DNA from: Anaerolineales bacterium UBA2181
GTDB lineage: Bacteria > Chloroflexota > Anaerolineae > Promineifilales > UBA4811
Length of the DNA stretch: 64,000 nucleotides
Direction: 5' to 3'
Assembly (NCBI GenBank): GCA_002328075.1
Contig: DCVT01000046.1
Coordinates: 23,323-87,322 of the forward strand
Every line of letters starts with the position of its first letter. Within the stretch, counting starts at the first letter, position 1. Below, piece by piece: positions 1 through 8,481 of the stretch. The translations under genes and the position numbers were made by a program. The notes beneath the pieces were generated by a model. That model was not told the DNA's origin, ran no database searches, and saw only the letters and a program-made list of their open reading frames with translations.

Positions 1-1
1 C

Positions 2-385
2 ATTCATCAGCTGGTTGCTCTGGGAATCACGCCGGTGGTCTCGCCCATCTCGCTGGGCATTGGCCCGGACAGCGGTCAGGTTTTTAACGTCAACGCCGAC
101 GAGGCGGCGGCCGAGTTGGCGCGCGCCGTGCACGCCGACCAACTCGATTTTGTCTCTGACGTCCCGGGTGTGCTGCATCAAGGCATAGCGCTGGCGCTCC
201 TCACGCCCCAGCAGGCCCGGTCGCTGATGGATCAGCGCATCATCACGGACGGGATGGTGCCCAAGGTAGGCGCTGCCCTGGCAGCGGTGAAACGGGGCGT
301 GCCGCGTGCCCGCATCGTGGACCTGGCGGGTCTCAACTCGGCCGAGAGTGGAGGAACCTGGTTCGTATCGGAGGTAGTAGCATGA
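2..385 (+). CDS. argB: acetylglutamate kinase, C-terminal part (5' truncated by window edge)
   Basis: The reading frame is open from base 2, so the start lies outside the window; 127 residues are visible. They match the C-terminal half of the amino acid kinase family: the LDFVSDVPGV strand-loop, the ITDGMVPKV segment and a short C-terminal strand, as in N-acetylglutamate kinase, which phosphorylates N-acetylglutamate in ornithine/arginine synthesis. The stop overlaps the argD start by 4 bp (ATGA), so the two are translationally coupled. A LysW-dependent aminoadipate/glutamate kinase is a close alternative, because a LysW-like domain exists elsewhere in the window (27649-28494). Neighbouring argJ, which uses free acetyl intermediates, favours classical ArgB. 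Confidence 0.85.
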   Translation: MHQLVALGITPVVSPISLGIGPDSGQVFNVNADEAAAELARAVHADQLDFVSDVPGVLHQGIALALLTPQQARSLMDQRIITDGMVPKVGAALAAVKRGVPRARIVDLAGLNSAESGGTWFVSEVVA

Positions 386-1566
386 ACAAGCAAGAGATCA
401 TGGAAGCTGAAGCCAGGTACCTTGTTCGTACCTATGCTCGATCGGAGGTGGTCTTTGCCCGAGGAGAAGGCGCCTACCTCTATGATGAAAGCGGCCGTCG
501 CTATCTCGATTTTGCGGCCGGCATCGCCGTGATGGCTTTGGGGCATTCAGACCCGGAATGGGCCCAGGCGGTGGCCGACCAGGCCCGCCTGCTGACCCAT
601 GTCAGCAATCTTTTCCACACCGAACCCCACGTTGCGTTGGCCCGACGGCTGGTGGAGAACTCGTTTGCCGATCGGTTGTTCTTCTGCAATTCGGGCAGTG
701 AGGCCAACGAGGCTGCGCTCAAGTTTGCGCGCAAATGGGCTAAACGGGCCGGCTCAGAAGCGAAGAACCGGGTGGTCGCCTTTTCCGGCGGTTTTCACGG
801 GCGCACCGTGGGCGCGCTATCGGTCACTGCCAAAGCCGGTTACCGCGAGCCGTTTGCCCCGCTGATGCCCGGGGTCACCTTCATCCCCTTGAACGATCTG
901 GCTGCCGCGGCCAAGGCGATAACGCCCGAGACGTGCGCCGTGATAGTTGAGCCGGTTCAGGGCGAAGGCGGGGTCTCGCCTGCGACTGCCGGCTTCCTTC
1001 ACGGTCTCCGCGAGTTGTGCGATCAGAACCGGGCGCTGCTCATCTTTGACGAGGTTCAGTGTGGATTGGGACGCACCGGTACCTTGTGGGCTCACCAGGG
1101 ATATGGCGTGCAACCGGACATCATGACCCTGGCGAAACCCTTGGCAGGTGGGCTGCCCATTGGCGTTGCTCTGGTCACCGAGGATGTGGCACAGGTTATG
1201 GAACCGGGGGATCACGGCAGCACGTTCGCCGCGGGGCCTTTGGTCTGTCGTGCAGCCTGTGTCGTCTTTGACCGCGTGAGTGACCCGAGTTTTCTGGCGG
1301 CGGTTCGGGCTAAAGCCGGCCACCTCTCGGATCGTCTGCGCGGATTGCCCTCTCCTCATCTGGTCGAGGTGCGGGGGGCCGGGCTGTTGTTGGGGGTCGA
1401 GTTCAATCGGCCCGTCAAACCGCTCGTTGCCCAGGCCGCTCGCCGGGGTCTGGTCGTCATCAGCGCGGGTGAGAATGTCCTGCGGCTCTGTCCGCCGCTG
1501 ATCGTCGAGCAGCAGCAGATCGACGAGGCGGTTGACATATTGGCCTCGGCGCTGAGCGAATGGTGA
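382..1566 (+). CDS. argD: acetylornithine aminotransferase
   Basis: A class III PLP aminotransferase of 394 residues, full length for ArgD. Visible signatures are the N-terminal GEGAYLYDESG strand, the SGSEANEAALKFAR phosphate-binding region, the PLP-contacting aspartate in IFDEVQCGLGRTG, and the Schiff-base lysine in TLAKPLAGGLPIG. It converts N-acetylglutamate semialdehyde to N-acetylornithine using glutamate. It sits between argB and an N-acetylglutamate synthase-like GNAT, confirming the ornithine pathway role. Class III aminotransferases overlap in substrate (ornithine, succinylornithine, GABA), so specificity is taken from context. Confidence 0.92.
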   Translation: MNKQEIMEAEARYLVRTYARSEVVFARGEGAYLYDESGRRYLDFAAGIAVMALGHSDPEWAQAVADQARLLTHVSNLFHTEPHVALARRLVENSFADRLFFCNSGSEANEAALKFARKWAKRAGSEAKNRVVAFSGGFHGRTVGALSVTAKAGYREPFAPLMPGVTFIPLNDLAAAAKAITPETCAVIVEPVQGEGGVSPATAGFLHGLRELCDQNRALLIFDEVQCGLGRTGTLWAHQGYGVQPDIMTLAKPLAGGLPIGVALVTEDVAQVMEPGDHGSTFAAGPLVCRAACVVFDRVSDPSFLAAVRAKAGHLSDRLRGLPSPHLVEVRGAGLLLGVEFNRPVKPLVAQAARRGLVVISAGENVLRLCPPLIVEQQQIDEAVDILASALSEW

Positions 1567-1569
1567 GCC

Positions 1570-2067
1570 ATGAACGTGCGGCCAGCCACCCCTTCTGACG
1601 TCCCTCTGATCGCCGCACTCATCCGGACCCATGCGGCTCGCGCCGAGATGCTGCCGCGCCCCCTGCCCGCCATTTGGGCCGCGCTGCCGGATTTTGTGGT
1701 GGGCGTTTGGGGTGGGCGCGTGGTTGCCTGTGGTTCACTGGAGCACTATTCGCCGCTGGAGGCCGAGGTGCGTTCGCTGGCGGTGGAGGCCGGCGCACGC
1801 GGGTTGGGCTGCGGCAGCTCAGTGGTCCAGGCGCTGGTCTCCGAGGCGCAGCGCCGGGGAACCTGCAGGCTTTTCGCCCTCACCCGAGCCGTTCCCTTTT
1901 TCCGGCGTCTTGGGTTTGTGCCTGCCAACAGATCCTGCTTCCCGGACAAGATCGCGAAGGATTGCCTGGGATGTGCCAGGCGGGACTGCTGCGACGAGAC
2001 GGCCGTGGTGCTGCATCTGGCAACCGGCGCCGGATCTCTTTATTGCACCGAGCAGCACGCTTCGTAA
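1570..2067 (+). CDS. GNAT acetyltransferase of the short N-acetylglutamate synthase type
   Basis: 165 residues, starting 3 bases after argD. The GNAT core is clear: a central VRSLAVEAGARGLGCGSSVV segment supplies the acetyl-CoA pyrophosphate loop (consensus Q/RxxGxG/A, here RGLGCG), followed by a FFRRLGF strand. The C terminus carries the Cys-rich tail KDCLGCARRDCCDE, typical of short ArgA-like N-acetylglutamate synthases. It probably acetylates glutamate with acetyl-CoA to start the acetylated ornithine pathway. Having this enzyme beside a bifunctional-type ArgJ is common: ArgA primes the cycle and ArgJ recycles the acetyl group. Confidence 0.75.
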   Translation: MNVRPATPSDVPLIAALIRTHAARAEMLPRPLPAIWAALPDFVVGVWGGRVVACGSLEHYSPLEAEVRSLAVEAGARGLGCGSSVVQALVSEAQRRGTCRLFALTRAVPFFRRLGFVPANRSCFPDKIAKDCLGCARRDCCDETAVVLHLATGAGSLYCTEQHAS

Positions 2068-2074
2068 GGAACAG

Positions 2075-2418
2075 ATGATGGCGAGTCGGGTCATCAAGGT
2101 GGCGCTGGCCTGCCCACCGCGGGGGGTGGGGCGCGTCGGTTATCGTTCCCTCGCTTCGCAAAGACCACGACTGCGAGGTGACCCGCATCTTCGCGGACGT
2201 TGGGCAGGGTGAAGAGGTTTCCGGGCAAACCCGTCGCGGTGGATGGCAAACGGCCGCGACCGGTTGCGTCGGCCGGACGTTTGAACCAGGCAGGCGCCCG
2301 CTACGTCATCGGTCGGTTTGACCTGGCGGAGAACCGGCTGGGGCGAATGAAATCCCGCGGTATCCACGAGACCGCGGGCGGCACGGTGCTGTACGTGGCG
2401 ACTGACCATGGCCAATAG
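2075..2418 (+). pseudogene. argG: argG (argininosuccinate synthase) pseudogene: both ends kept, middle deleted
   Basis: No long intact frame exists here, but both termini of ArgG are readable. From 2075 an ATG opens MASRVIKVALA, the usual N-terminal strand. After a frame change, around 2130-2215, come SVIVPSLRKDHDCEV and IFADVGQGEE, the LDTSVI...CEV and ADVGQGEE regions of ArgG. From about 2220 another frame reads GKPVAVDGK, then FDLAENRLGRMKSRGIHETA and a stop at 2418, which is the ArgG C terminus (consensus DxVENRxVGMKSRGxYETPGG). Roughly 300 codons of the middle are missing. The copy therefore cannot make argininosuccinate synthase. It lies in the normal arg operon position between argD and argJ. 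Confidence 0.8.
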
Positions 2419-2442
2419 AGACGATTCTAGAGAAAAGGGATT

Positions 2443-3693
2443 ATGGACAACATGCTGGTATCACAAAAACACGCGTTGGATGGACAACACGGGGGATCGG
2501 TCACCAGCCCCTTGGGCTTTTCGGCCGCGGGTGTGACCTGCGGCCTCAAGGCGTCCGGCACCCCGGACCTGGCGCTGGTCTATTCATCGCGCCCATGCAC
2601 GGCCGCCGGTGTTTTTACCCTCAACCGGATCATGGCCGCCCCATGCGTTGTGAGCCGCGAAACGCTGGCCACCAATCCGGACCAGATCCAGGCGGTGGTC
2701 ATCAATGCCGGAAACGCAAATGCCTGTACCGGTGAACCGGGCCTCTGCGCCGCCCGACGAACCCAGGAGATCACGGCCGTGGAATTGGGCTGCCACCCGA
2801 ATGCAGTTCTGGTTCTCTCTACCGGCATCATTGGCGTCCAACTCGACGTTGAAAAGATGATCGCCGGCGTCCGTCAGGCCGTTGGCCAACTCGCGATGGA
2901 CAACGGTGAGGCGGCGGCCCGCGCTATCATGACCACGGATACCCGGCCGAAACGCATGGCGACGTCGATCGATTTGCCGCACGGGCGGGTGACCATCGGC
3001 GGGATGGCCAAAGGCTCCGGGATGATCCACCCCAACATGGCGACCATGCTGGCAGTCTTGTCCACCGACGCCCGGGCACCCGCGCCTCTGCTTCAGCGCC
3101 AGCTCCGCGCCGCAGTCGGCTGCAGCTTTAACCGCATCTCGGTGGACGGCGACACGAGCACCAACGATTCGGTCCTCCTGCTGGCCAACGGGGCCAGCGG
3201 GGTCGAGCTCCGGGGACCCGAGGAAGCAGCGGCCTTTGGCAGTGCCCTGACCGAAATCTGCCTGGCCCTGGCGCATGAGATCGTCCGCGACGGTGAAGGG
3301 GCCAGCCGGTTTGTCCAACTCACGGTCACGGGCACCGAAGACGCGGCGGATGCTCTGGCGGTTGCCCGAACCATCGCCACCTCCCCGCTGGTCAAAACAG
3401 CCTTTGCCGGAGGCGACCCCAATTGGGGACGTATTCTGGCTGCGGCCGGACGTGCTGGGGTGCCGTTTGACCCGTATCAGGTCGGATTGACCGTTGGCGC
3501 TGGGACTCAGTCGGTTTCTCTGGTGCTGGGAGGGGCACCATGTGCCTTTGATCCGGCCCGTGCCCAGGCGATTTTTGCCGAACCCGAGTTCCAGATCAGC
3601 CTGAGCCTGGGCTCGGGATCAGGACAGGCCACCGTCTGGACCTGCGACTTGACCCACGACTATGTGACTATCAACGCGGACTATCACACGTGA
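2443..3693 (+). CDS. argJ: glutamate N-acetyltransferase / amino-acid acetyltransferase
   Basis: 416 residues, full length for ArgJ. The self-cleavage site that generates the alpha and beta chains is visible as KGSGMIHPNMATML, where the Thr of MAT becomes the N-terminal nucleophile of the beta subunit. VINAGNANACTG and the C-terminal GGDPNWGR motif are also diagnostic. It transfers acetyl from N-acetylornithine to glutamate, releasing ornithine, and may also use acetyl-CoA. The start is preceded by AAAAGGGA at about 2433-2440; a second ATG at 2452 is possible. It follows the argG pseudogene and is the last intact arginine gene here. Confidence 0.93.
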   Translation: MDNMLVSQKHALDGQHGGSVTSPLGFSAAGVTCGLKASGTPDLALVYSSRPCTAAGVFTLNRIMAAPCVVSRETLATNPDQIQAVVINAGNANACTGEPGLCAARRTQEITAVELGCHPNAVLVLSTGIIGVQLDVEKMIAGVRQAVGQLAMDNGEAAARAIMTTDTRPKRMATSIDLPHGRVTIGGMAKGSGMIHPNMATMLAVLSTDARAPAPLLQRQLRAAVGCSFNRISVDGDTSTNDSVLLLANGASGVELRGPEEAAAFGSALTEICLALAHEIVRDGEGASRFVQLTVTGTEDAADALAVARTIATSPLVKTAFAGGDPNWGRILAAAGRAGVPFDPYQVGLTVGAGTQSVSLVLGGAPCAFDPARAQAIFAEPEFQISLSLGSGSGQATVWTCDLTHDYVTINADYHT

Positions 3694-4134
3694 GCGTCAC
3701 GCACGCTGCTGGTCAGGAGAATGTGACGTTGTGGAGCGGCCGATTTGACCACGCCACCGTCTCAAACTCGGCAACGAGCCGTCCCACCCTTGGACACGTG
3801 GCGGTCAGTGCAGTCGCATCAGGTGGAAGGACGCAGTGCGCCGGCCGCCGCGTGCTACCAACTGGAGGTTGCGAGCTTGTGCGTGACCGAACCGACCGTC
3901 GGCCTCGTCGCGGCCTGGTAATGATGGCACGGGGCGCCGCCGGCGGATGGGCCGTTCGTTTCCCGTGGCCGCTCCGCGAATGCCGACCGCACGGGACGAT
4001 GCAGTTCGTTGTTGCTGGACAGGTCGTTCACCGGGCAGTAGAATGGGTGCGTCGGGCAGGGTCCCGGAGCGGCACGCTGGCGGCGGAGCGGGTGGCACCG
4101 AGTGGCCGTCCAGGAGCATCACCAGGAGGCGTCC
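3694..4134 (+). pseudogene. gene-free stretch with a possible argH (argininosuccinate lyase) remnant
   Basis: No convincing intact gene. Just after argJ, around 3727-3750, the sequence reads TLWSGRFD, the highly conserved N-terminal motif of argininosuccinate lyase (consensus LWGGRF or LWSGRFD). Downstream, at about 3780-3860 in another frame, is a weaker LDTWRSVQSHQVEGRSAPA stretch that could be an eroded version of the FDRRLxxxDIxGSxAHA region. The remaining bases to 4134 show nothing I recognise. Position after argJ and next to a proven argG pseudogene supports decay of argH, but the match is short. Confidence 0.35.
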
Positions 4135-4965
4135 ATGTTCGAATTGCCAGAGTACATCATTGTAGCCCGCCAATTCAACGAGCTGGTCCGAGGTCGGGTG
4201 ATCGGCCAAGGGAGCCTGGGCAATTCGCCCCACAAATTCGTCTGGTACAACCGCACGCCGGACGAGTTCGCCGACCTGACCCGCGGCAAATCCGTCGGCG
4301 AGGCGCACGCCAGGGGCCGATGGCTTTTTGTGCCGCTCGAACCTGGCTATGTTCTGCTTTTTGGAGAGTGTGGGGGCAAGATTCTGTACCACGCGCCCGA
4401 CGCCGCGCTACCACTCAAGTACCACCTATGGCTCCGCTTTGCCGACGGATCCGCCCTGACCGCCACAACTCAGATGTGGGGGGCATTCGAGTTATATGAA
4501 AAGGGCCAGGAGTTGGAACGCCAATATGTGCGCGATATGCGTCCCACGCCCGTCGAGCCGGCTTTCACGCCGGCGTATTTCGACGGGCTGATCGAGTCCC
4601 TGGCCCGGGCGGAGAAGCGGAGCGTCAAGGGGCTGCTGACGCAGGAGCAGCTGATCCCGGGTCTCGGCAACTCGATTGCGCAAGATATCCTCTTCCGGGC
4701 CCGGCTCCATCCGCGGCATCCCATCGACGCGCTGTCGACCGAACAGCGGCTGGCGCTCTACCGGGCAATCCAGGAGACCACCCAGCAGGTCATTGACCAG
4801 GGAGGCCGGTACGACGAGGTCGATCTGCTCGGCAAAGCGGGACGCTACGTACGCCTGATGGACAGCCGGTCGGCCGGACGGCCCTGCCCCGCCTGCGGGA
4901 CCACCGTTGCCAAGATCCAATACCTGGGCGGCGCGTGCTATTTCTGCCCCCAGTGTCAGGTGTAA
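4135..4965 (+). CDS. Fpg/Nei-family DNA glycosylase-like protein with altered N terminus
   Basis: 276 residues with the layout of formamidopyrimidine-DNA glycosylase/endonuclease VIII: an N-terminal beta-sandwich starting MFELPE, the helix-two-turn-helix segment QEQLIPGLGNSIAQDILF, and a C-terminal zinc finger with CPAC and CPQC pairs. In Fpg and Nei the second residue is Pro, the Schiff-base nucleophile after Met removal; here it is Phe, although the following ELPE is kept. The finger also reads GGACYFCPQC, lacking the usual Arg. A variant family of such proteins (MFELPE or MIELPE types) exists, so this is not a sequencing slip. It may bind or repair DNA by another mechanism, or be inactive. 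AGGAGG at 4124-4129 sets the start. Confidence 0.8.
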   Translation: MFELPEYIIVARQFNELVRGRVIGQGSLGNSPHKFVWYNRTPDEFADLTRGKSVGEAHARGRWLFVPLEPGYVLLFGECGGKILYHAPDAALPLKYHLWLRFADGSALTATTQMWGAFELYEKGQELERQYVRDMRPTPVEPAFTPAYFDGLIESLARAEKRSVKGLLTQEQLIPGLGNSIAQDILFRARLHPRHPIDALSTEQRLALYRAIQETTQQVIDQGGRYDEVDLLGKAGRYVRLMDSRSAGRPCPACGTTVAKIQYLGGACYFCPQCQV

Positions 4966-5409
4966 GCCCCGGCCCGGCCGCCACCCACCGCCCCCGGCAC
5001 CATCGTGGCCGGCCGGTGGCGTTAAACGCATTCCTGTAACCCCGGTGGCATTCGCTGGAGGATGATCCGCCGGGCGCACCACACGGCCGGGGATTGACCA
5101 CAAGGCCCGCTGGCAGGCCCGGGCCGGAACCCATGCTGGGCGACCGGCATCTTGATGTGGAGGAAGGAGGAGGGTCCGATGGCGGTCAATCGCATGCTCG
5201 GCCGAGTGTGGTGGTTGGTGCCACCGTGCGTGCCGATCGGGCGCCAGGTCCTGCCTGCCACCGTTCCAGGTGTTCCCACCGGCGGCAGAGAATGGCGCTG
5301 CCGGTTTGCTCGTCGTGAGGACGGTATTGCGGTATGATGCGTGGGTCTGGCCGGATGATGCCGGAGGCTCGTGTGGCTCCACCTCCAGTCCGGCAGAAAA
5401 AGGGAGTGC
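4966..5409. other. gene-free interval before glycogen synthase
   Basis: 444 bases with no convincing gene on either strand; the short open frames have no recognisable domains or ribosome binding sites. A TATGAT hexamer at 5333-5338 could be a -10 box for glgA, but I see no good -35 at 16-18 bases. Nothing else stands out. Confidence 0.5.
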
Positions 5410-6888
5410 ATGGCTATGCTCAACATCGTTATGATTGCATCCGAGTGTGTCCCCTTTGCCAAAACCGGCGGCCTGGCCGACGTGGTCGGAGCACTCCCCC
5501 CGGCGCTGTCGGTTCTGGGTCATCGAGTTGTGGTCATCATTCCCAAGTATGGGTTTGTCGACTCTTCGCTGCATCCTATGCGGCCGCTCCCCAACCCATT
5601 GGGCGTCCGGATGGGAAACATGCAAGAGTGGTGCGCGGTCCATGAAGCCAGCTTGCCCGGCAAGGTCCCGGTATATCTCATCGAGCACGATCTCTACTTT
5701 GGCCGCCCCGGACTCTACCATGACGCCGCCTTGAACGATTACGTCGACAACCCGCGGCGCTTTAGCCTTCTCGCTCGAGCGGGTCTTCAGCTTTGTCAGG
5801 ACCTCCCATTCCGGCCGGATGTGGTTCACGTTCACGACTGGCAGACCGCACTGGCGACCGCTTACCTGAAGGTGTGGCATTGGGACAGTCCCATCTTGGG
5901 TCCGGCCGGCAGCCTCCTCACCATCCACAATATCGGTTACCAGGGAAAGTACCCGTCCAGCCATTATGAATATATTGGCCTCGGTTGGCCCAACTTTGAG
6001 CCGGACATACTCGAAGACTATGGCCAGATCAACTTTCTCAAGGGGGGGATCCATTACGCCGACCTGGTCAACACGGTCAGCCCCACCTACGCCAACGAGA
6101 CCAGGACCCCGGGTGGTGGAATGGGACTGGCACCCTATCTGAACAACAAAGGCGACCGTTACATCGGCATTCTGAACGGCGTTGACTATACACACTGGGA
6201 TCCGTCGGCCGATCCGCTTATACCGGCGGCATACTCGGCCACCGACCTGGCCGGCAAGTCGGTCTGCAAACGCGCCTTGCAGGATCGGATGGGCCTCCAG
6301 GTCGAACCCCAGGTACCGCTGGTTGGCGTCATCAGCCGATTTGCCCACCAGAAAGGACTGGATGTGTTGGCACAGGTTGTTGACGGCGTTCTCCAGCAGA
6401 TGGTGGTGCAGTTTGCGGTGCTGGGGTCCGGCGACCCGGCGTTGGAGACGTTTTTCGGGGCGCTGCCCGGCAGATACCCCGGCCGGGCGGCCAGCGTCAT
6501 CGGCTACGACAATGAACTGGCTCATTGGATCGAGGCCGGCGCGGATTTCTTTCTCATGCCCTCCCGGTATGAACCGTGCGGACTTAACCAACTCTATTCC
6601 CTCAGGTACGGAACCCTGCCCATTGTCCGCGCTACCGGCGGTCTGGCGGACACGGTCGAGCAGTACGATCAGTCGACCGCGGCCGGCACCGGGTTCAAGT
6701 TCTGGGACCTCACCGCCCAGGCGTTGCACGACACCATCGGCTGGGCGGTCAGCACCTATTTTGACCGTCCGCACCATCTGCTGCAGTTGGTCCGGCGCGC
6801 CATGAGCCGGGATTTTTCCTGGGAGCAGAGTGCGCTCGGCTACCAGGCGGCATACCTCCGCGCCATGGAGATCAAACGGGGTCGGTAG
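5410..6888 (+). CDS. glgA: glycogen (starch) synthase, GT5
   Basis: 492 residues. The N-terminal KTGGLADVVGALP loop (ADP-glucose binding, K and GG conserved), HVHDWQTAL, and the C-terminal RYEPCGLNQLYS motif with the catalytic Glu identify GT5 glycogen synthase. It transfers glucose from ADP-glucose to the non-reducing end of alpha-1,4-glucan in the cytoplasm. The start chosen is ATG 5410, preceded by AGGGAG at 5401-5406 and matching the family N terminus; a longer frame upstream lacks homology. No glgC or glgB lies next to it, so glycogen genes are dispersed. Confidence 0.93.
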   Translation: MAMLNIVMIASECVPFAKTGGLADVVGALPPALSVLGHRVVVIIPKYGFVDSSLHPMRPLPNPLGVRMGNMQEWCAVHEASLPGKVPVYLIEHDLYFGRPGLYHDAALNDYVDNPRRFSLLARAGLQLCQDLPFRPDVVHVHDWQTALATAYLKVWHWDSPILGPAGSLLTIHNIGYQGKYPSSHYEYIGLGWPNFEPDILEDYGQINFLKGGIHYADLVNTVSPTYANETRTPGGGMGLAPYLNNKGDRYIGILNGVDYTHWDPSADPLIPAAYSATDLAGKSVCKRALQDRMGLQVEPQVPLVGVISRFAHQKGLDVLAQVVDGVLQQMVVQFAVLGSGDPALETFFGALPGRYPGRAASVIGYDNELAHWIEAGADFFLMPSRYEPCGLNQLYSLRYGTLPIVRATGGLADTVEQYDQSTAAGTGFKFWDLTAQALHDTIGWAVSTYFDRPHHLLQLVRRAMSRDFSWEQSALGYQAAYLRAMEIKRGR

Positions 6889-7043
6889 CTTCGCAGGACA
6901 CGGTGGCCTATCGGTTGGCGTCCTCGGGCGGAGGCGCCCGTACCGCAGTTGCCTGCCCGGCGACGGCGGGTCGGGCCTGGACGTGACCAGACCGAACCGG
7001 TGGCCCGAGCGCTCCTTCAGAAGAGCTATTGACTGCAGGCGCC

Positions 7044-7072
7044 TGGCGCAGCGGGCGATGCACCGCTATAAT
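7044..7072 (+). promoter_or_regulatory. candidate sigma70-type promoter for the M20 dipeptidase
   Basis: A perfect TATAAT at 7067-7072 lies 17 bases after a weak -35 (TGGCGC at 7044-7049). It sits 47 bases before the ATG at 7120, in an otherwise GC-rich gap after glgA. Confidence 0.45.
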
Positions 7073-7119
7073 TCCACGGACTGTTCTTAGGCATTGATCA
7101 GAACCGAGGAAAAGGAACC

Positions 7120-8481
7120 ATGGACGCTTTTGCATTTGCCCGCGCTAACCGGCCGCGGTTCTTGGGTGAGTTGGAGGAATTCCTGCGGATTCCGAGCGTC
7201 AGCACCCAACCCGAACACCAACCGGACATGCTGGACGCTGCCAATTGGCTCCGCGACCAGCTACTCGCAGTCGGTTTCCCGCGCGCCGAGATACTGCCGA
7301 CCGCCGGCCACCCGATCGTGTTCGCCGAGTGGAGCTGCCGGCGGCCCGCGGCGCCTACCGTCCTGTTATACGGTCACTATGACGTGCAACCGGCCGACCC
7401 GCTGGAGCTATGGCGGACGCCCCCCTTTGAGCCGGTTGTCGTCGGTGACGACCTGTACGCCCGCGGGGCTTCCGACGACAAGGGCCAACTCCTGGCCCAG
7501 ATCAAGGCAGTGGAATCACTGTCCGCCACCGCCGGAGAGCCGCCGGTCAGCATTCGCTGTCTCTTCGAGGGCGAGGAAGAGAGCGGCAGCGAACATCTGG
7601 ACGATTTTGTCACTGCCAACCGGTCCATCTTGCAGGCTGACGTCGCCCTCATCTCCGATTCGTCCATCCTTTCCAAGGACCAGCCATCCATCATCTACGC
7701 CGTCCGCGGCATCACCTACGTGGAGGTGGAAGTGACCGGCCCGGCCGGCGATCTGCATTCCGGCCGGTACGGCGGCGCCGTCCACAACCCCATCCACGCA
7801 CTGGCGGAGATGATCGCCGGCTTGCACGATTCCCAGGGTCGGATCACGATCCCAGGCTTTTACGACCGAGTGCAGGTCCTCACGCCGGCCGAGCGCGCCG
7901 GCCTGGCGCGGCTTCCCTTTGACCGCCACGCTTGGCTCAGGGAAGCAGGTATCACCACCGATTGGGGAGAACCGGAATACAGCATCGTAGAGCGAACCAC
8001 CGCCCGGCCCACGCTGGACGTCAACGGCATATGGGGCGGCTACACCCAGCCCGGCGCCAAGACCGTGTTGCCCAGCAAGGCGTTCGCCAAGATATCCATG
8101 CGGCTGGTGCCGCAGCAGGATCCGGCCGAGATCAGCCGTCTGATCCAGGACCATTTTCAGGCCATTGCGCCGCCGGCGGTGACAGTCCAGGTGCGTGAGC
8201 TCCATCATGGTCAGGGCGCCATCGTGCCTCTGGACAGCCCGGCAATCCAGGCCGCTGCTCGCGCGTACGCCGAGAGTTTCGGCGCCGAACCTCTCTTCGT
8301 GCGTGAAGGGGGGTCGCTTCCAGTAGTTGCCACCCTCCGGCGGGAGTTGGGAATCGACTCCATCCTGATGGGTTTCGGCCTGCCGGACGACAATCTGCAC
8401 GCGCCCAACGAAAAGCTGCACCTCCCCAACTATTTCCGGGGCATCGACACCGTCATCCGGTTCTTGAGCTACCTGGCGTGA
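7120..8481 (+). CDS. M20 family metallodipeptidase (ArgE/DapE/CPG2-like)
   Basis: 453 residues. Metal-binding motifs of the M20 family are in order: GHYDVQP (His ligand and following catalytic Asp) near residue 86, ARGASDDKGQ (bridging Asp) near 120, and EGEEESGSE (catalytic Glu and Glu ligand) near 150; a dimerisation domain occupies about 205-330, and a late APNE provides the last segment. Closest family subgroup is the cytosolic dipeptidase/beta-Ala-Xaa type. The substrate cannot be read from sequence. RBS GAGGAAAAGGA precedes the ATG. Its stop overlaps the next gene (GTGA), suggesting co-expression. Confidence 0.88.
   Translation: MDAFAFARANRPRFLGELEEFLRIPSVSTQPEHQPDMLDAANWLRDQLLAVGFPRAEILPTAGHPIVFAEWSCRRPAAPTVLLYGHYDVQPADPLELWRTPPFEPVVVGDDLYARGASDDKGQLLAQIKAVESLSATAGEPPVSIRCLFEGEEESGSEHLDDFVTANRSILQADVALISDSSILSKDQPSIIYAVRGITYVEVEVTGPAGDLHSGRYGGAVHNPIHALAEMIAGLHDSQGRITIPGFYDRVQVLTPAERAGLARLPFDRHAWLREAGITTDWGEPEYSIVERTTARPTLDVNGIWGGYTQPGAKTVLPSKAFAKISMRLVPQQDPAEISRLIQDHFQAIAPPAVTVQVRELHHGQGAIVPLDSPAIQAAARAYAESFGAEPLFVREGGSLPVVATLRRELGIDSILMGFGLPDDNLHAPNEKLHLPNYFRGIDTVIRFLSYLA

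Noticed and set aside
3690..4499. Open frame of 269 codons after argJ starting at GTG overlapping its stop
   Set aside because: Runs through the Fpg gene in another frame, Arg/Gly/Pro-rich and without homology; only the LWSGRFD stretch near its start is of interest.
4492..6777. Open frame of 761 codons on the minus strand, opposite Fpg and glgA
   Set aside because: Antisense of two genes with clear domains; low-complexity composition without a domain or ribosome binding site.
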